The position numbers were made by a program, and so were the translations under genes. The notes under the pieces were generated by a model. It searched no databases. It saw only the letters and a program-made list of their open reading frames with translations, and was not told the DNA's origin. DNA of 64,000 bases from Roseiarcus fermentans (GTDB lineage: Bacteria > Pseudomonadota > Alphaproteobacteria > Rhizobiales > Beijerinckiaceae), in contig NZ_QNRK01000001.1 of NCBI RefSeq assembly GCF_003315135.1, positions 131,458 to 195,457 of the forward strand. The letters run 5' to 3'. Below, piece by piece: positions 8,406 to 18,341 of the stretch (position 1 is its first letter; every line of letters begins with the position of its first letter).

Positions 8406-10208
8406 ATGGCCGATCTCGAACCGATTCCCTATCCGGACGCAAAGCTCCGCTCGATCCTCGAGCGGGTGAAGACGATCGCCATGGTCGGCGCCTCGCCGAA
8501 CTGGAACCGGCCGAGCTACTTCGTGATGAAGTATCTCCAGGGCAAGGGTTATCGCGTCATCCCCGTCAATCCGGCGATCGCCGGCGAAAGGCTGCTCGGC
8601 GAGACCGTCTACCGGTCGCTACGCGACATCCCGGACGCAATCGACATGGTCGACATGTTCCGCGCCGCGCCGGAGGCGCCGGGCGTGGCCGCGGAGGCGA
8701 TCGCGATCGGCGCCAAGGTCCTCTGGATGCAGCTCGGCGTGCGCAACGACGAGGCGGCGACAGTCGCCGAGGCGGCGGGGATCGAGGTGATCATGAACCG
8801 CTGCCCGAAAATCGAGTTCGGGCGGCTCGGCGGCGAATTGTCGTGGAGCGGCGTCAACAGCGGCATCATCCGCAACCGCGCGCCCGCGCCGCCGCTGCCG
8901 CGGCGGATCAAGACCCGCGCCGCGCCGGCGGCCAACCTCGCCTACGGCTTCGAGACCCGCGCCATCCACGCCGGCGCCGCCCCGGACCCGACCACCGGGG
9001 CGCGGGCGACGCCGATCTACCAGACGACGGCCTATGTGTTCGACGACGTCGACCACGCCGCCTCGCTGTTCAACCTGCACGATTTCGGCTACATCTACGC
9101 GCGCCTGACCAACCCGACGGTGGCGGTGCTCGAGGAGCGGATCGCGAGCCTCGAGGGCGGGCGGGCGGCGGTCGCGGCCGCCTCCGGCCACGCGGCGCAG
9201 TTTTTGACCTTCTTTACCCTGATGGGGCCGGGCGACGAATTCCTGGCCTCGCGCGCCCTCTACGGCGGCTCGCTCACCCAGTTCGGCGTCTCGTTCGCGA
9301 AACTCGGCTGGACCTGCCATTTCGTCGACCCGGCCGACCCCGAGAATTTCGCCCGGGCGCTGACGCCCAAGTGCAAGGCGATCTTCATCGAGAGCCTCGC
9401 CAATCCGGGCGGCGTGGTGGTCGACATCGAACGGGTCGCGCGCATCGCGCATGCCGCCGGCCTGCCGCTGATCGTCGACAACACGCTCGCGACTCCGTAC
9501 CTCTGCCGGCCGATCGAGCACGGCGCCGACATCGTCGTGCATTCGACGACCAAGTTTCTCTCCGGCCACGGCAACGCGCTCGGCGGCGTGGTGGTCGAGT
9601 CCGGCAAATTCGACTGGGCGCAGGACGGCCGCTTCCCGTCGCTGACCGATCCGGAGCCCGCCTACCACGGCCTCAAGTTCTTCGAGAATTTCGGCGACTT
9701 CGCCTTCACCATGAAGGCGCGGGCGGTGGGCCTGCGCGACTTCGGCCCGGCGCTCGCGCCGATGAACGCCTTCCTGACCATCACCGGCGTCGAGACCCTG
9801 CACGTGCGGATGGAGCGGCACGTCGCCAACGCCCGAAGGGTCGCGGCGTTTCTCGCCGCGCATCCGAAGGTCGCCTGGGTCAGCTACGCCGGACTGCCGG
9901 CGAGCCCGTATTTCGAGCTGGCCCAGAAATACCTGCCCAAGGGAGCGGGCGCGGTGTTCACCTTCGGCGTCGAGGGCGGCTACGAAGCGGGAATCAAGGT
10001 GGTCGAGAGCGTCCGGCTGTTCTCGCACCTCGCCAACATCGGCGACACCCGCAGCTTGATCCTGCACCCGGCCTCGACCACCCACCGCCAGCTCACCGAG
10101 GCGCAACGCAAGGCCGCCGGCGCCGGCGACGACGTCATCCGCCTGTCGATCGGGCTGGAGACGGCCGACGATCTGATCCGCGACCTCGACCAGGCGCTCG
10201 GAACGTAG
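8406..10208 (+). CDS. CoA-binding domain fused to O-acetylhomoserine sulfhydrylase
   Basis: About 600 residues in two parts. Residues 1-140 are a YccU-like CoA-binding Rossmann domain (VKTIAMVGASPNWNRPSYFV, then GYRVIPVNP). Residues 170-600 are a complete Cys/Met-metabolism PLP enzyme: ETRAIHAG and TPIYQTTAYVF at its start, and the PLP lysine in STTKFLSGHGN. The second part should make homocysteine from O-acetylhomoserine and sulfide in the cytoplasm. The linker is rich in Pro and Arg. The ATG at 8406 is favoured because upstream codons do not resemble the family. The two functions are usually separate genes, so this is a true fusion unless a sequencing error removed a stop. Confidence 0.88.
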   Translation: MADLEPIPYPDAKLRSILERVKTIAMVGASPNWNRPSYFVMKYLQGKGYRVIPVNPAIAGERLLGETVYRSLRDIPDAIDMVDMFRAAPEAPGVAAEAIAIGAKVLWMQLGVRNDEAATVAEAAGIEVIMNRCPKIEFGRLGGELSWSGVNSGIIRNRAPAPPLPRRIKTRAAPAANLAYGFETRAIHAGAAPDPTTGARATPIYQTTAYVFDDVDHAASLFNLHDFGYIYARLTNPTVAVLEERIASLEGGRAAVAAASGHAAQFLTFFTLMGPGDEFLASRALYGGSLTQFGVSFAKLGWTCHFVDPADPENFARALTPKCKAIFIESLANPGGVVVDIERVARIAHAAGLPLIVDNTLATPYLCRPIEHGADIVVHSTTKFLSGHGNALGGVVVESGKFDWAQDGRFPSLTDPEPAYHGLKFFENFGDFAFTMKARAVGLRDFGPALAPMNAFLTITGVETLHVRMERHVANARRVAAFLAAHPKVAWVSYAGLPASPYFELAQKYLPKGAGAVFTFGVEGGYEAGIKVVESVRLFSHLANIGDTRSLILHPASTTHRQLTEAQRKAAGAGDDVIRLSIGLETADDLIRDLDQALGT

Positions 10209-10263
10209 GGTTCGCGCACGGCCCGCCATTCGCGCCCGGTTCCGAACGTCTCCAATTGCTTCC

Positions 10264-10283
10264 GGCGCCCTTTCGTCGGCGCC
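10264..10283. terminator. GGCGCC hairpin between convergent genes
   Basis: GGCGCC at 10264-10269 and 10278-10283 with an 8-base loop lies in the 108-bp gap between the ends of the sulfhydrylase fusion and the lipoprotein gene. There is no T-run. Confidence 0.35.
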
Positions 10284-10316
10284 GCCGTTGGCCGGCCCCG
10301 AAGGACATGGCGGCTC

Positions 10317-10577
10317 TCACCGGCTGTTGACGTCCACGCAGCCCCAGCGCGCGCAATCGTCCGGATTGCGGCTCAGCCCGTCGGTCTCGTGGATGTTGTA
10401 GGGGTAGGCCAGCCGGGGGTCGGGATCGCGGAACAAGATCGGCTTCTGGCCCGACGGCAGCGCCTCCCATTGCGTGACCGACATCACGGGCATGGATTTC
10501 TGTTCCGTCTGGCAGCCGGCGGCCGCGGCCGCCAGCCCGAACGCCAGCGCAAGGCGAATTCCGACGTCCCTGTTCAT
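10317..10577 (-). CDS. small predicted lipoprotein
   Basis: An 86-residue protein of unknown function. A signal peptide (MNRDVGIRLALAFGLAAAA) ends in a lipobox AAGC, so the mature protein should be lipid-anchored from Cys at about residue 22. The mature part contains two tryptophans and a WGC near the end (CARWGCVDV), with four Cys in total. The ATG at 10577 was chosen because it places the signal peptide at the N-terminus. A longer frame to 10628 would not. No family was recognised. Confidence 0.6.
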   Translation of the reverse strand: MNRDVGIRLALAFGLAAAAAGCQTEQKSMPVMSVTQWEALPSGQKPILFRDPDPRLAYPYNIHETDGLSRNPDDCARWGCVDVNSR

Positions 10578-10717
10578 CCCGCGCCTGTCCGAAAAGAGGT
10601 TCGAGACGTCCTTTACGCCGCACACCAATCGGCGTCCCGATTTCGCGGACTAAAATTTCCCTTATCCAGCGCGGAAGCCTTGGCCGGTCGCTGTCGCGGC
10701 GCCGCTGTCGCACACAG

Positions 10718-11131
10718 TCAGCCGAAGCGCGCCAGCGCCGTCCCGACCACGATCAGCACGATCGCGGCCACGGTCGGGACGACCGGCGTTTTGGCCTCGG
10801 GCCGGACGGACCGGAGTTTCAGCGACACGTACAGCGCCGGGCCGAGCCCGGCGGCGGCCGTCGTCAGGATCGCCCAGGGCGCCCAAGCCGCGCCCTGCGC
10901 CAGCGCGAGCGTCAGCCAGCCGATCGCGACGCCGAGGGCGAGAAAACCGCCGGCGACCACCCGCAGCATGCCCAGAACGATCGCCTGCATGAGCGGATCG
11001 ATCTCCGCCCACGTCTTGCCGACGACCGCAGCATGGTAGGGCATGAAGGCGGGGGTCGTCAGATACTTCATCCCCATCGCCACGCCGAGCAGCGCCGCCA
11101 CCGCCAGCGCCATCAAACCCATCGCAGCCAT
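10718..11131 (-). CDS. small membrane protein, unknown function
   Basis: A 137-residue protein with four predicted membrane helices (ALAVAALLGVAMGM, then VAGGFLALGVAIGWLTLAL, ILTTAAAGLGPALYVSL and VAAIVLIVVGTALA). No catalytic motif is visible. It lies between the lipoprotein and cyanase genes on the same strand but with gaps, so an operon is uncertain. Confidence 0.65.
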   Translation of the reverse strand: MAAMGLMALAVAALLGVAMGMKYLTTPAFMPYHAAVVGKTWAEIDPLMQAIVLGMLRVVAGGFLALGVAIGWLTLALAQGAAWAPWAILTTAAAGLGPALYVSLKLRSVRPEAKTPVVPTVAAIVLIVVGTALARFG

Positions 11132-11215
11132 GCGCCCCTCCGCCCCCGCCTGATCTTGCCGGCGCGCGGGCGCGAGCGCAAGGCGGCGCCCGCGCCGTCG
11201 CCGGTCGCTCGCCCG

Positions 11216-11698
11216 TCAATCCTCCTTGAGGCCGCCCTCCGGAACGCCCGGCTCGTTCCCGTAATATCTGTAGGGCAGAAACTTGCCGGAGAGCACGATC
11301 TTCACCCGGTCGCCCTTCGGGTGCGCCAGGCGGTCGAGCGTCATGTCGAAGTCGATCGCAGACATGATGCCGTCGCCGAACTCCTCCTCGATCAGCGCCT
11401 TCAGGGCTGGCCCGTTGATCATCACCATCTCGAAGAACCGGTAGAGCAGCGGGTCGGTCGGCGGCATCGCCGTTCCGCGCGTCGGGACCTCGCTCAGCAT
11501 CAGCGTTTCGACGTCCGAGAGGCCGAACAGCTCGCCCGCCTTCGCGGCGAGCGCCTTCGGCAGCCGCATCTGGCCGAGCAGCGCCCCGACGACCAGGATC
11601 GGCGACATGCCGCCGATCTGCTGCGCCACCTCCTTCCAGCTCCAGCGCCGATCGCGCTTGATGTCCAGGATTTTTTCGACGAGTTGCTCGCGCGTCAT
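11216..11698 (-). CDS. cynS: cyanate hydratase (cyanase)
   Basis: Converts cyanate and bicarbonate to ammonia and CO2. The 160 residues match family size (about 156). The N-terminal part is the helix-turn-helix-like oligomerisation domain (WSWKEVAQQIG). The C-terminal catalytic part keeps the active-site Arg and Glu in YRFFEMV and the Ser in DGIMSAIDF. No carbonic anhydrase (cynT), cyanate transporter or cynR regulator is beside it, so it seems to act alone. AGGA lies a few bases before the ATG. Confidence 0.92.
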   Translation of the reverse strand: MTREQLVEKILDIKRDRRWSWKEVAQQIGGMSPILVVGALLGQMRLPKALAAKAGELFGLSDVETLMLSEVPTRGTAMPPTDPLLYRFFEMVMINGPALKALIEEEFGDGIMSAIDFDMTLDRLAHPKGDRVKIVLSGKFLPYRYYGNEPGVPEGGLKED

Positions 11699-12165
11699 GG
11701 GCGGTCCTGTCCGAATGGGTCACGCGGCCGAACGTTCGCCGCGCCGCCATTGAAGGGCGCGGCTGTCGACAAGGCAATGCGTGGACCGAAAGCAACGGAC
11801 CATTCCCGCCGATTGAGGCGCGGCGCCGTCCCGGCGCGCGAAGCGGCCTCGTCGGCGAACACGACGTCGGTCCGGCGCTGCCGGCGATCGCCGCGAGACC
11901 ATGGGACGCGAGCGGGTTGGGCCGCCGCCGCGAGATGCGGCCCGCCAACCGCCGTCCTCGAATCCGCCAGCCCGGTGAAGGCGGTCGCGGAAAAAAGCCG
12001 ATGAAGACTTGATTCGGCAAGGGGCCGGTTCCGTGTCCGGCGGGCGCCGCCCCGCCTCCGCCGGGCGCCGCCATCGCCGTCGCAAGACGGGCGTCTTTCG
12101 ACGCGCTGCGGGATTGGGGCTCCGGCGCCGCAGAGGGGGAAGGGCCCGTCGTCCTCGGGAATCGT
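11699..12165. other. 467-bp gap between cynS and argE
   Basis: No supported gene, RNA or strong promoter. It contains a GC-rich imperfect direct repeat near 12031-12073 (two copies close to CGGCGGGCGCCGCC). Open frames crossing it are extensions of shadows of the neighbouring genes. Confidence 0.5.
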
Positions 12166-13329
12166 CTATCGCGACAGTTCGCCGGCAAGGGCGTCGAGAA
12201 AGTCGAGACAGGCCGCGAGTTGCGTCTCCTCGACATATTCGTCCGGCTTGTGCGCCTGATCGATCGAGCCCGGCCCGCACACCACCGTGGGGATGCCCGC
12301 GGCCTGAAAGTGGCCGGACTCGGTGGCGAAGGACACGGCGATCGTCCGGTTGGACCGGGTCAGCCTCAGCGCCATCGTTTCGGCGGGCGAACCGGGCCTC
12401 GCGGCGAGCGCCGGGGCGATCGCCTCGATCTCTGTCGCGATCGTCGGGCCGCTCACGAAGCGGGTGAGGCGCGGCAGGGCGACCGCATCGACGAAGGCCT
12501 GAACCTCGGCCACCGGCCGGTCGGGCGAAATCCCGGGCAGGCCGCGGAACTCCCAGTCGAAGGCGCATTCGCGCGCGAGAATGTTGCGCGCCGTCCCGCC
12601 GTGGATCATCCCGACGTGGAGCGTCGAATACGGAGGCGCGAAACGGCTGTCGAGCGGACCCTTCTCGTATTCGCGCGCGAGGCGCCCGATCTCGCTGACG
12701 ACGTCGGCGGCGGCGGCGACCGCGTTGGCGCCGAGCGCGGGCAGGGCGGAGTGCGCTTCGCAGCCTTTGACGACGGTTCGGATCGTCGCCACGCTCTTGT
12801 GGGCGTCGGCGACCTCCATCATGGTCGGCTCGCCCACCACGACCGCAGCGGGCTGCGGCTCGTCCCTGCCGAACCAGGCGATGACGTCGGTCGAGCCGAG
12901 GCAGGTCGTCTCCTCGTCGTAGCTCAGCACGATGTGGATCGGCCGCTTCAGCCCCGCCGCCTGGAAGGTCGGAACCATCGCCAGCACGCAGGCCGCGAAC
13001 CCCTTCATGTCGCAGGCGCCGCGGCCGTAGAGCCGGCCCTCGGCCTCCCGCATGACGAACGGCGGACTGGTCCACGCCTGCCCCTCGACCGGCACGACGT
13101 CGGTGTGGCCGCTGAGCGCGACCCCGCCGTCGACCCGCGGCCCGACGGTGGCGAGCAGCGCGCTCTTGTCTCCGAACCGGTTCGGCGCGTGGCGGGAGGC
13201 CACGCCGAGCGCCGCCAGATAGCTCTCGACGAAGGCGATCAGCGGCAGGTTCGACCGGTCGCTGACGCTCTCGAACGCGATCAGGCGCGCGAGCAGCGCC
13301 TTGGCCTCGGCGAGACGGTCTTCGCTCAT
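12166..13329 (-). CDS. argE: acetylornithine deacetylase
   Basis: An M20-family zinc peptidase that removes acetate from N-acetylornithine in arginine synthesis. The 387 residues match the ArgE length. Metal-site motifs are present: SGHTDVVP (His and Asp), YDEETTCLGS (the Glu pair) and a C-terminal histidine in GSIDQAHKPDEYV. The dimerisation domain sits between them. Related M20 enzymes such as succinyl-diaminopimelate desuccinylase are possible, but the CGPGSIDQAHKPDE ending favours ArgE. It stands alone. Confidence 0.88.
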   Translation of the reverse strand: MSEDRLAEAKALLARLIAFESVSDRSNLPLIAFVESYLAALGVASRHAPNRFGDKSALLATVGPRVDGGVALSGHTDVVPVEGQAWTSPPFVMREAEGRLYGRGACDMKGFAACVLAMVPTFQAAGLKRPIHIVLSYDEETTCLGSTDVIAWFGRDEPQPAAVVVGEPTMMEVADAHKSVATIRTVVKGCEAHSALPALGANAVAAAADVVSEIGRLAREYEKGPLDSRFAPPYSTLHVGMIHGGTARNILARECAFDWEFRGLPGISPDRPVAEVQAFVDAVALPRLTRFVSGPTIATEIEAIAPALAARPGSPAETMALRLTRSNRTIAVSFATESGHFQAAGIPTVVCGPGSIDQAHKPDEYVEETQLAACLDFLDALAGELSR

Positions 13330-13421
13330 GGTCTTCCCCGTCCGGTCGCAGTGAACACGCGTCGAGAAAAACCGCGCGCGCCAGTAGACGCGCCGGTTCG
13401 CGCCGCTAGAATAGCCTTCTC

Positions 13422-13814
13422 ATGTACATGTCGGTCACACATCAGGTCAAAGTCACCGTTGAGCCGACCTTCGAGCCGGATCGCTCCGATCCGGCCGAGG
13501 GCCGCTATTTCTGGCGCTACGACATCGAGATCGCCAACCTCGGCGACAGCCCTGTGACGATTCTCGAGCGGCATTGGCAGATCACCGACGGCGAGGGGCG
13601 CCAGCAGGAGGTTCGCGGTCCCGGCGTCGTCGGCGAGCAGCCCACGATCCAGCCCGGCGAATCGTTCCGCTACGCCTCGGGCTGCCCGCTGCCGACCTCG
13701 AGCGGCATGATGGTCGGGGAATACGGCATGCTCGGCGCGAACGGCGAGCGATTCCAGGTCGCCATTCCCGCCTTCTCGCTCGATTCGCCTCACGTCAGGC
13801 GGACGCTGAACTAG
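13422..13814 (+). CDS. apaG: ApaG domain protein
   Basis: A 130-residue protein with the complete ApaG beta-sandwich: YFWRYDIEIANLG, ILERHWQITDGEGR and the glycine-rich GEQPTIQPGESFRYASG near residue 80. ApaG is linked to cobalt/magnesium resistance in enterobacteria, and the molecular activity is not settled. An ATG two codons further in is an alternative start. It is divergent from argE. Confidence 0.92.
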   Translation: MYMSVTHQVKVTVEPTFEPDRSDPAEGRYFWRYDIEIANLGDSPVTILERHWQITDGEGRQQEVRGPGVVGEQPTIQPGESFRYASGCPLPTSSGMMVGEYGMLGANGERFQVAIPAFSLDSPHVRRTLN

Positions 13815-13816
13815 CG

Positions 13817-13842
13817 GCCCCGGCAGCTTCGTCGACCGGGGC
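13817..13842 (+). terminator. GC-rich hairpin just after apaG
   Basis: GCCCCGG (13817-13823) and CCGGGGC (13836-13842) with a 12-base loop begin three bases after the apaG stop. There is no T-run. The rest of the gap to 14058 shows only the ribosome site AAAGGAG of the next gene. Confidence 0.35.
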
Positions 13843-14058
13843 GAAAGTCCGGGCGTCGGCGGTCACGCTCGGCTCGAGCGGGGCCGCGCGGCGAGCGCGC
13901 CTGCGACGATGTCCAGCGATCCGCTCCGGCTCCTCCGGAGACTTCGCGCGCGGACAATCCCGGGTCGTCGCCGCGCATCGGGATCGGCGGCTCTTTACCC
14001 GCGCGGCGAGACGGTCTAGGCGGCGGGCGCCGGGCTCAGTCCGGCAAAGGAGCGCCGC

Positions 14059-15081
14059 ATGAACCAAGCCGTCTTTTTCCGGGGCGTCCGGGACGTCCGC
14101 GTCGGGCCGTACAATCTGCGCGAGGGCCGGCCGGGCGAGACCCTGATCGAGGTCGCGGCGGTCGGGATCTGCGGCAGCGACCTGCATTATTACAAGGACG
14201 GCGGCATCGGCGCCGCCCAGGTCGGCGACGCCTTCGTGCCCGGGCACGAATTCGGCGGCTATCTCGCCGAGGACGTCCCCGAGCGCGGCCTTCGCCGCGG
14301 CGCGCTGGTCGCCGTCGACCCCAACGGCTCCTGCGGAACGTGCGAATGGTGCCGCGAGGGCTTCGGCAATCTCTGCCCGACCGTCGAGTTCATCGGCGCG
14401 CCGCCGTTCGACGGCGCGATGGCGTCGAAGATCTGGGTTCCGGCGAAGCAGATCGTTCCCCTGCCGGAGACGTTCACGCCGCTCGACGCGGTCATGCTCG
14501 AGCCGCTGGGCGTCGCGATCCACGCCGTCGACCTCGCCCGGCCCCGTCTGCTCGAGCCGGTCGCCCTGCTCGGCGCCGGCCCGATCGGGCTCCTGATCCT
14601 GCAACTCCTGAAGGTCGCGGGCGCAGGCGCGGTCGACGTGGTCGAACCGCTCGCGCATCGGCGCGACGCCGCGCTGGCTTTGGGCGCGCGCGCCGCGTTC
14701 GCCTCCGTCGCCGACCTCGCCACGGGCGGGGGCGTCAACGGCCGGCCGCTCGTGGTCGAGGCCACCAACAGCCCGCACGGATTCCGCGACGCCGTGCTGG
14801 CGGCGAAGATCGGCGGCCGGGTCGTGCTGACTGGCATCCCGGACGGCGACTCCTACACGCTGCCGGCGGCCGACCCGCGCCGGCGCGGGCTCGGGATCAA
14901 GTTCGTCCGTCGCATGGGCGACGATTATCCGCGCGCGATCGAGCTCGTCGCCTCGGGGCGGGTCGACGTGCGCGCCGTGGTCACCCACCAGGCGCCGCTG
15001 GCCGCCGCCCCCGACCTGTTCGCGGCGCTGGCGGACAACCGTCCGGGCTATCTGAAGGCGCTGCTCCTGCCGAACGGGTAG
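14059..15081 (+). CDS. zinc-dependent medium-chain dehydrogenase (L-idonate 5-dehydrogenase-like)
   Basis: A 340-residue polyol dehydrogenase. Catalytic zinc motifs are GICGSDLHYY (Cys) and PGHEFGG (His-Glu). The structural zinc site is the four cysteines in SCGTCEWCREGFGNLC. The NAD(P) Rossmann motif is LLGAGPIGLL near residue 170. The HYYKDGG segment after the first Cys is typical of L-idonate 5-dehydrogenase and related sorbitol/threonine dehydrogenases, so the exact sugar alcohol is uncertain. AAAGGAG lies six bases before the ATG. It faces an SDR oxidoreductase gene; IdnD and IdnO are such a pair elsewhere, but these converge rather than form an operon. Confidence 0.8.
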   Translation: MNQAVFFRGVRDVRVGPYNLREGRPGETLIEVAAVGICGSDLHYYKDGGIGAAQVGDAFVPGHEFGGYLAEDVPERGLRRGALVAVDPNGSCGTCEWCREGFGNLCPTVEFIGAPPFDGAMASKIWVPAKQIVPLPETFTPLDAVMLEPLGVAIHAVDLARPRLLEPVALLGAGPIGLLILQLLKVAGAGAVDVVEPLAHRRDAALALGARAAFASVADLATGGGVNGRPLVVEATNSPHGFRDAVLAAKIGGRVVLTGIPDGDSYTLPAADPRRRGLGIKFVRRMGDDYPRAIELVASGRVDVRAVVTHQAPLAAAPDLFAALADNRPGYLKALLLPNG

Positions 15082-15113
15082 GCGAGGCGCCGACCCCTCT
15101 CGGATCCCCCCCG

Positions 15114-15905
<792 letters not shown>

Positions 15906-16001
15906 GACATGCCTTTCCCGTTGCGGGCGCCGCCGTTTTCGCGCCCCTCGACGACGCTTGAAGCGCCGTTGTCGGCCAAACTCAAGAGCGGCGCGGCCGG
16001 T

Positions 16002-16841
16002 TCAGCCGAGTTCGAACGTCGTGACGCCGAAGCAGCGGTCGAGCTTAATTGGCGGCGGTTCACCGGTGTACATGCGCGCGGTCTCGAACACGGGCGTCAT
16101 GCCGTGGCGTTTCGCCAGCGCCACGGCGTCCGGGTTGACTTCAGGCGTGTCGAGAAACAGCGGCGCGCCGGCGGCGCGCGCGGCGAGGCCGCGAAACAGG
16201 CGCTCGGCGACGTCCGGCCTGTCGGCGATGAGCGGGCCGATCTTGAAGCCGCGCCGGCAGGCGCGCAGGACGCCGTAGCCGCGCAAGGCGCCCGCCTCCA
16301 CTGCGGCGAGCGCCGCGCCCTGCGGCGGGCGGATCCAGCGCTCGAGGAAGCGCCGGCGCTCGGCCGGGAAGATCGTCCGGTCGCAGGCCTCGACGGCGTC
16401 GAACGGGACCGACGCGAGGTCGGCGAGCCCTTCCGGCGGCCGTCCCCCGCCGACGCCTTCATGACGGATGTTGCGCCAGGCGAGCCGGAAGCCGGACTCT
16501 ATGTAGTTGTCCTGCTGCGCCAGGACCCCGTCGAGACCGACGACGCGGCCGGCGAGACGATCCATCGCCGCGCGCCACAGCGCGAGGCCGTATCCCCGCC
16601 CGCGGAAGGGGGGCTTCACGATGTAGAAGCCGAGGAAGCCGAAATCGCCGTAGCGCACCGCGGAGACGCAGCCAACCGGCTCGCCGCCGATTTCGCCCAC
16701 GAGAAAGCCGCCCGGGTCGGCGGCGTAGAAGCTCGCGGCGTCGGCGAGGCCCGGATTCCACCCCTCCTCGGCCGCCCAGTCGAGGGCGAGGCCGAGCTCG
16801 TCCTGCGCCATGACGCGGATCGAGAGGTCGGATGCGGTCAT
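16002..16841 (-). CDS. GNAT N-acetyltransferase with C-terminal extra domain
   Basis: A 279-residue two-part protein. The N-terminal 140 residues form a GNAT fold with the acetyl-CoA loop FRGRGYGLALW after a central strand (GFLGFYIVKPP). The C-terminal half (from about VEACDRTIF to FGVTTFELG) is a second GNAT-like domain of the Acetyltransf_18/YitH type, ending DRCFGVTTFELG. The substrate is unknown. Confidence 0.82.
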   Translation of the reverse strand: MTASDLSIRVMAQDELGLALDWAAEEGWNPGLADAASFYAADPGGFLVGEIGGEPVGCVSAVRYGDFGFLGFYIVKPPFRGRGYGLALWRAAMDRLAGRVVGLDGVLAQQDNYIESGFRLAWRNIRHEGVGGGRPPEGLADLASVPFDAVEACDRTIFPAERRRFLERWIRPPQGAALAAVEAGALRGYGVLRACRRGFKIGPLIADRPDVAERLFRGLAARAAGAPLFLDTPEVNPDAVALAKRHGMTPVFETARMYTGEPPPIKLDRCFGVTTFELG

Positions 16842-16867
16842 TGTCGGATCTCTCCCGGGTTGCGCCG

Positions 16868-17680
16868 TCAGGCGAGCCGCGCGACCGCGATCTCGCCGTC
16901 GGCGACATAGTGGTTGACCTTGCCGAGCGCCAGTCTCTCGCCCTCGCGACGCCAGACCGGCTCGCCGATGACGTTGGCCGCCTTCAGGTCGGCAAGGAGG
17001 GTATCGCGCTCCGCGTTGGTGTCGTCGTCAGTGGCGTGGGTGAACTGGAAGGTGAATTTGGTGAACGACAGGCCGGTGTCGCGCGTGCCGGCGCCGACCC
17101 AGAGCGCCGGCTGATCGAGCGGCGGGCGGTCGGCGTTCATCCAGAATTGCGGCGTGTCCGCTTCCGACGCCCGGTCGAGGCTCAGCGCCCAGAAGCGGAC
17201 GTGATGGCGCTTGCGCGGGCTGCCGTCGATCGCCTTCTCGAAGCCGACGTCCTGCTTGCGGCCGAACAGATAGAGCGAGCTGAACGGCGCGGACGGATAG
17301 GGGCGATCGAAGACGAACGAGACGGCCATGCCCCAGGAACTCTTCAGGCTCAGCGGATCGGCCTCGACCCAGCCGGCGCGGGCGAAGGCCTGGCGAAGCT
17401 CGGCCAACGTGCCGATCAGCGCGAGATTGACCGGGTCGCCGGGGAAGCCGTCGCCGGTGAGGGTGAAGCTCGGCACGGCGCCGCGCTTCAGGAGCTTGAG
17501 GCTCATGAGCACGATCCAGGGCAGGATGAGGTAGGCGGCGACCGCCCAGGTCGCGGCGAGCGCCACGAGGGTCGGCAGCCGGTGGTCGGTCAGCCGGAAG
17601 ACATAGGCGATCAGCCAGACGGCGAGAACGCCGAGCAGCGCGACGGCGAGCCTGCGCAGCGCGAGAACGACCAGCCTCAA
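16868..17680 (-). CDS. LssY C-terminal-like membrane protein
   Basis: A 270-residue protein with two N-terminal membrane helices (ALRRLAVALLGVLAVWLIAY and VALAATWAVAAYLILPWIV). A soluble domain follows that resembles the LssY_C family (NLALIGTLAELRQAFARAGW, later FWMNADRPP). A TTG at 17680 was chosen because it follows AAGGGGCAGGGA and starts just before the first helix. The frame stays open to 17872, but the extra part is Arg-rich and antisense to the divergent gene. Function is unknown; the family is often found with phosphatase-type membrane proteins. Confidence 0.65.
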   Translation of the reverse strand: MRLVVLALRRLAVALLGVLAVWLIAYVFRLTDHRLPTLVALAATWAVAAYLILPWIVLMSLKLLKRGAVPSFTLTGDGFPGDPVNLALIGTLAELRQAFARAGWVEADPLSLKSSWGMAVSFVFDRPYPSAPFSSLYLFGRKQDVGFEKAIDGSPRKRHHVRFWALSLDRASEADTPQFWMNADRPPLDQPALWVGAGTRDTGLSFTKFTFQFTHATDDDTNAERDTLLADLKAANVIGEPVWRREGERLALGKVNHYVADGEIAVARLA

Positions 17681-17773
17681 ATCCCTGCCCCTTTCCCTTG
17701 GCCAACCCCTCGCCGACCGGCGTCGGGGCGCCGGCCCTTGACGACGGCGCCAGTATGGGGTGAACGATCTTCG

Positions 17774-18301
17774 ATGTCTCCCTGGCTGCACATTCGACCC
17801 GCGACGGTCGCCGACCGCCCGAACCTTCGGCGCGCCGTCGTCGAACTCCAGGACCATGAGAGCCGCCTGCATGATTCGCGCCTACCCGGGGAGCAGGTCG
17901 CCGACGCCTATCTCGCCCGGATCGAGACCCGGGCGGCGCGCGACGGGGTCATGCTGGTGGCCGAATCGGCGGGGGCGTTCGTCGGCTTCGTCGCCGGCTG
18001 GATCGAGCAGTCGGATGCGATCATCGAGACGCCGGACTCGGACCGCTTCGCCTTCGTCTCCGACATTTTCGTCGCGCCGGCGTTTCGCGGCCGTCGGGTC
18101 GCCGCCGAGCTCCTCGCCGCCATCGAGCGCCGGTTGGCGCGACCCGGGATTACACGCCTGCGGCTTTGCGCGCTCGCCGCCAACGACGCCGCCACGCGCG
18201 CCTATCTGGGCGACGGCTTTTCGCCCTACGAAGTCGTCTACGAGCGGCCCGTCGCGCGCCGGACGGAAACCTCCGACGACCGCCCCGAGCCGGCGCCATA
18301 A
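17774..18301 (+). CDS. GNAT-family N-acetyltransferase
   Basis: A 175-residue single-domain GNAT protein starting MSPWLHIRPAT. The acetyl-CoA-binding loop is FRGRRVAAELLAAIE after the strand VSDIFVAPA, and the C-terminal ALAANDAATRAYLGDGF is typical. The substrate is unknown. The ATG at 17774 is the first codon that fits the family; the frame is open far upstream only as a shadow of the opposite gene. Confidence 0.85.
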   Translation: MSPWLHIRPATVADRPNLRRAVVELQDHESRLHDSRLPGEQVADAYLARIETRAARDGVMLVAESAGAFVGFVAGWIEQSDAIIETPDSDRFAFVSDIFVAPAFRGRRVAAELLAAIERRLARPGITRLRLCALAANDAATRAYLGDGFSPYEVVYERPVARRTETSDDRPEPAP

Positions 18302-18341
18302 GGCGCCATGATCGGCGGGCGCGCGCCCGCATGCCGGAGGG

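Noticed and set aside
6740-10330. Open frame of nearly 1200 codons on the plus strand
   Set aside because: It crosses the efflux, DMT and sulfhydrylase genes out of frame and has Arg-rich sequence with no domains.
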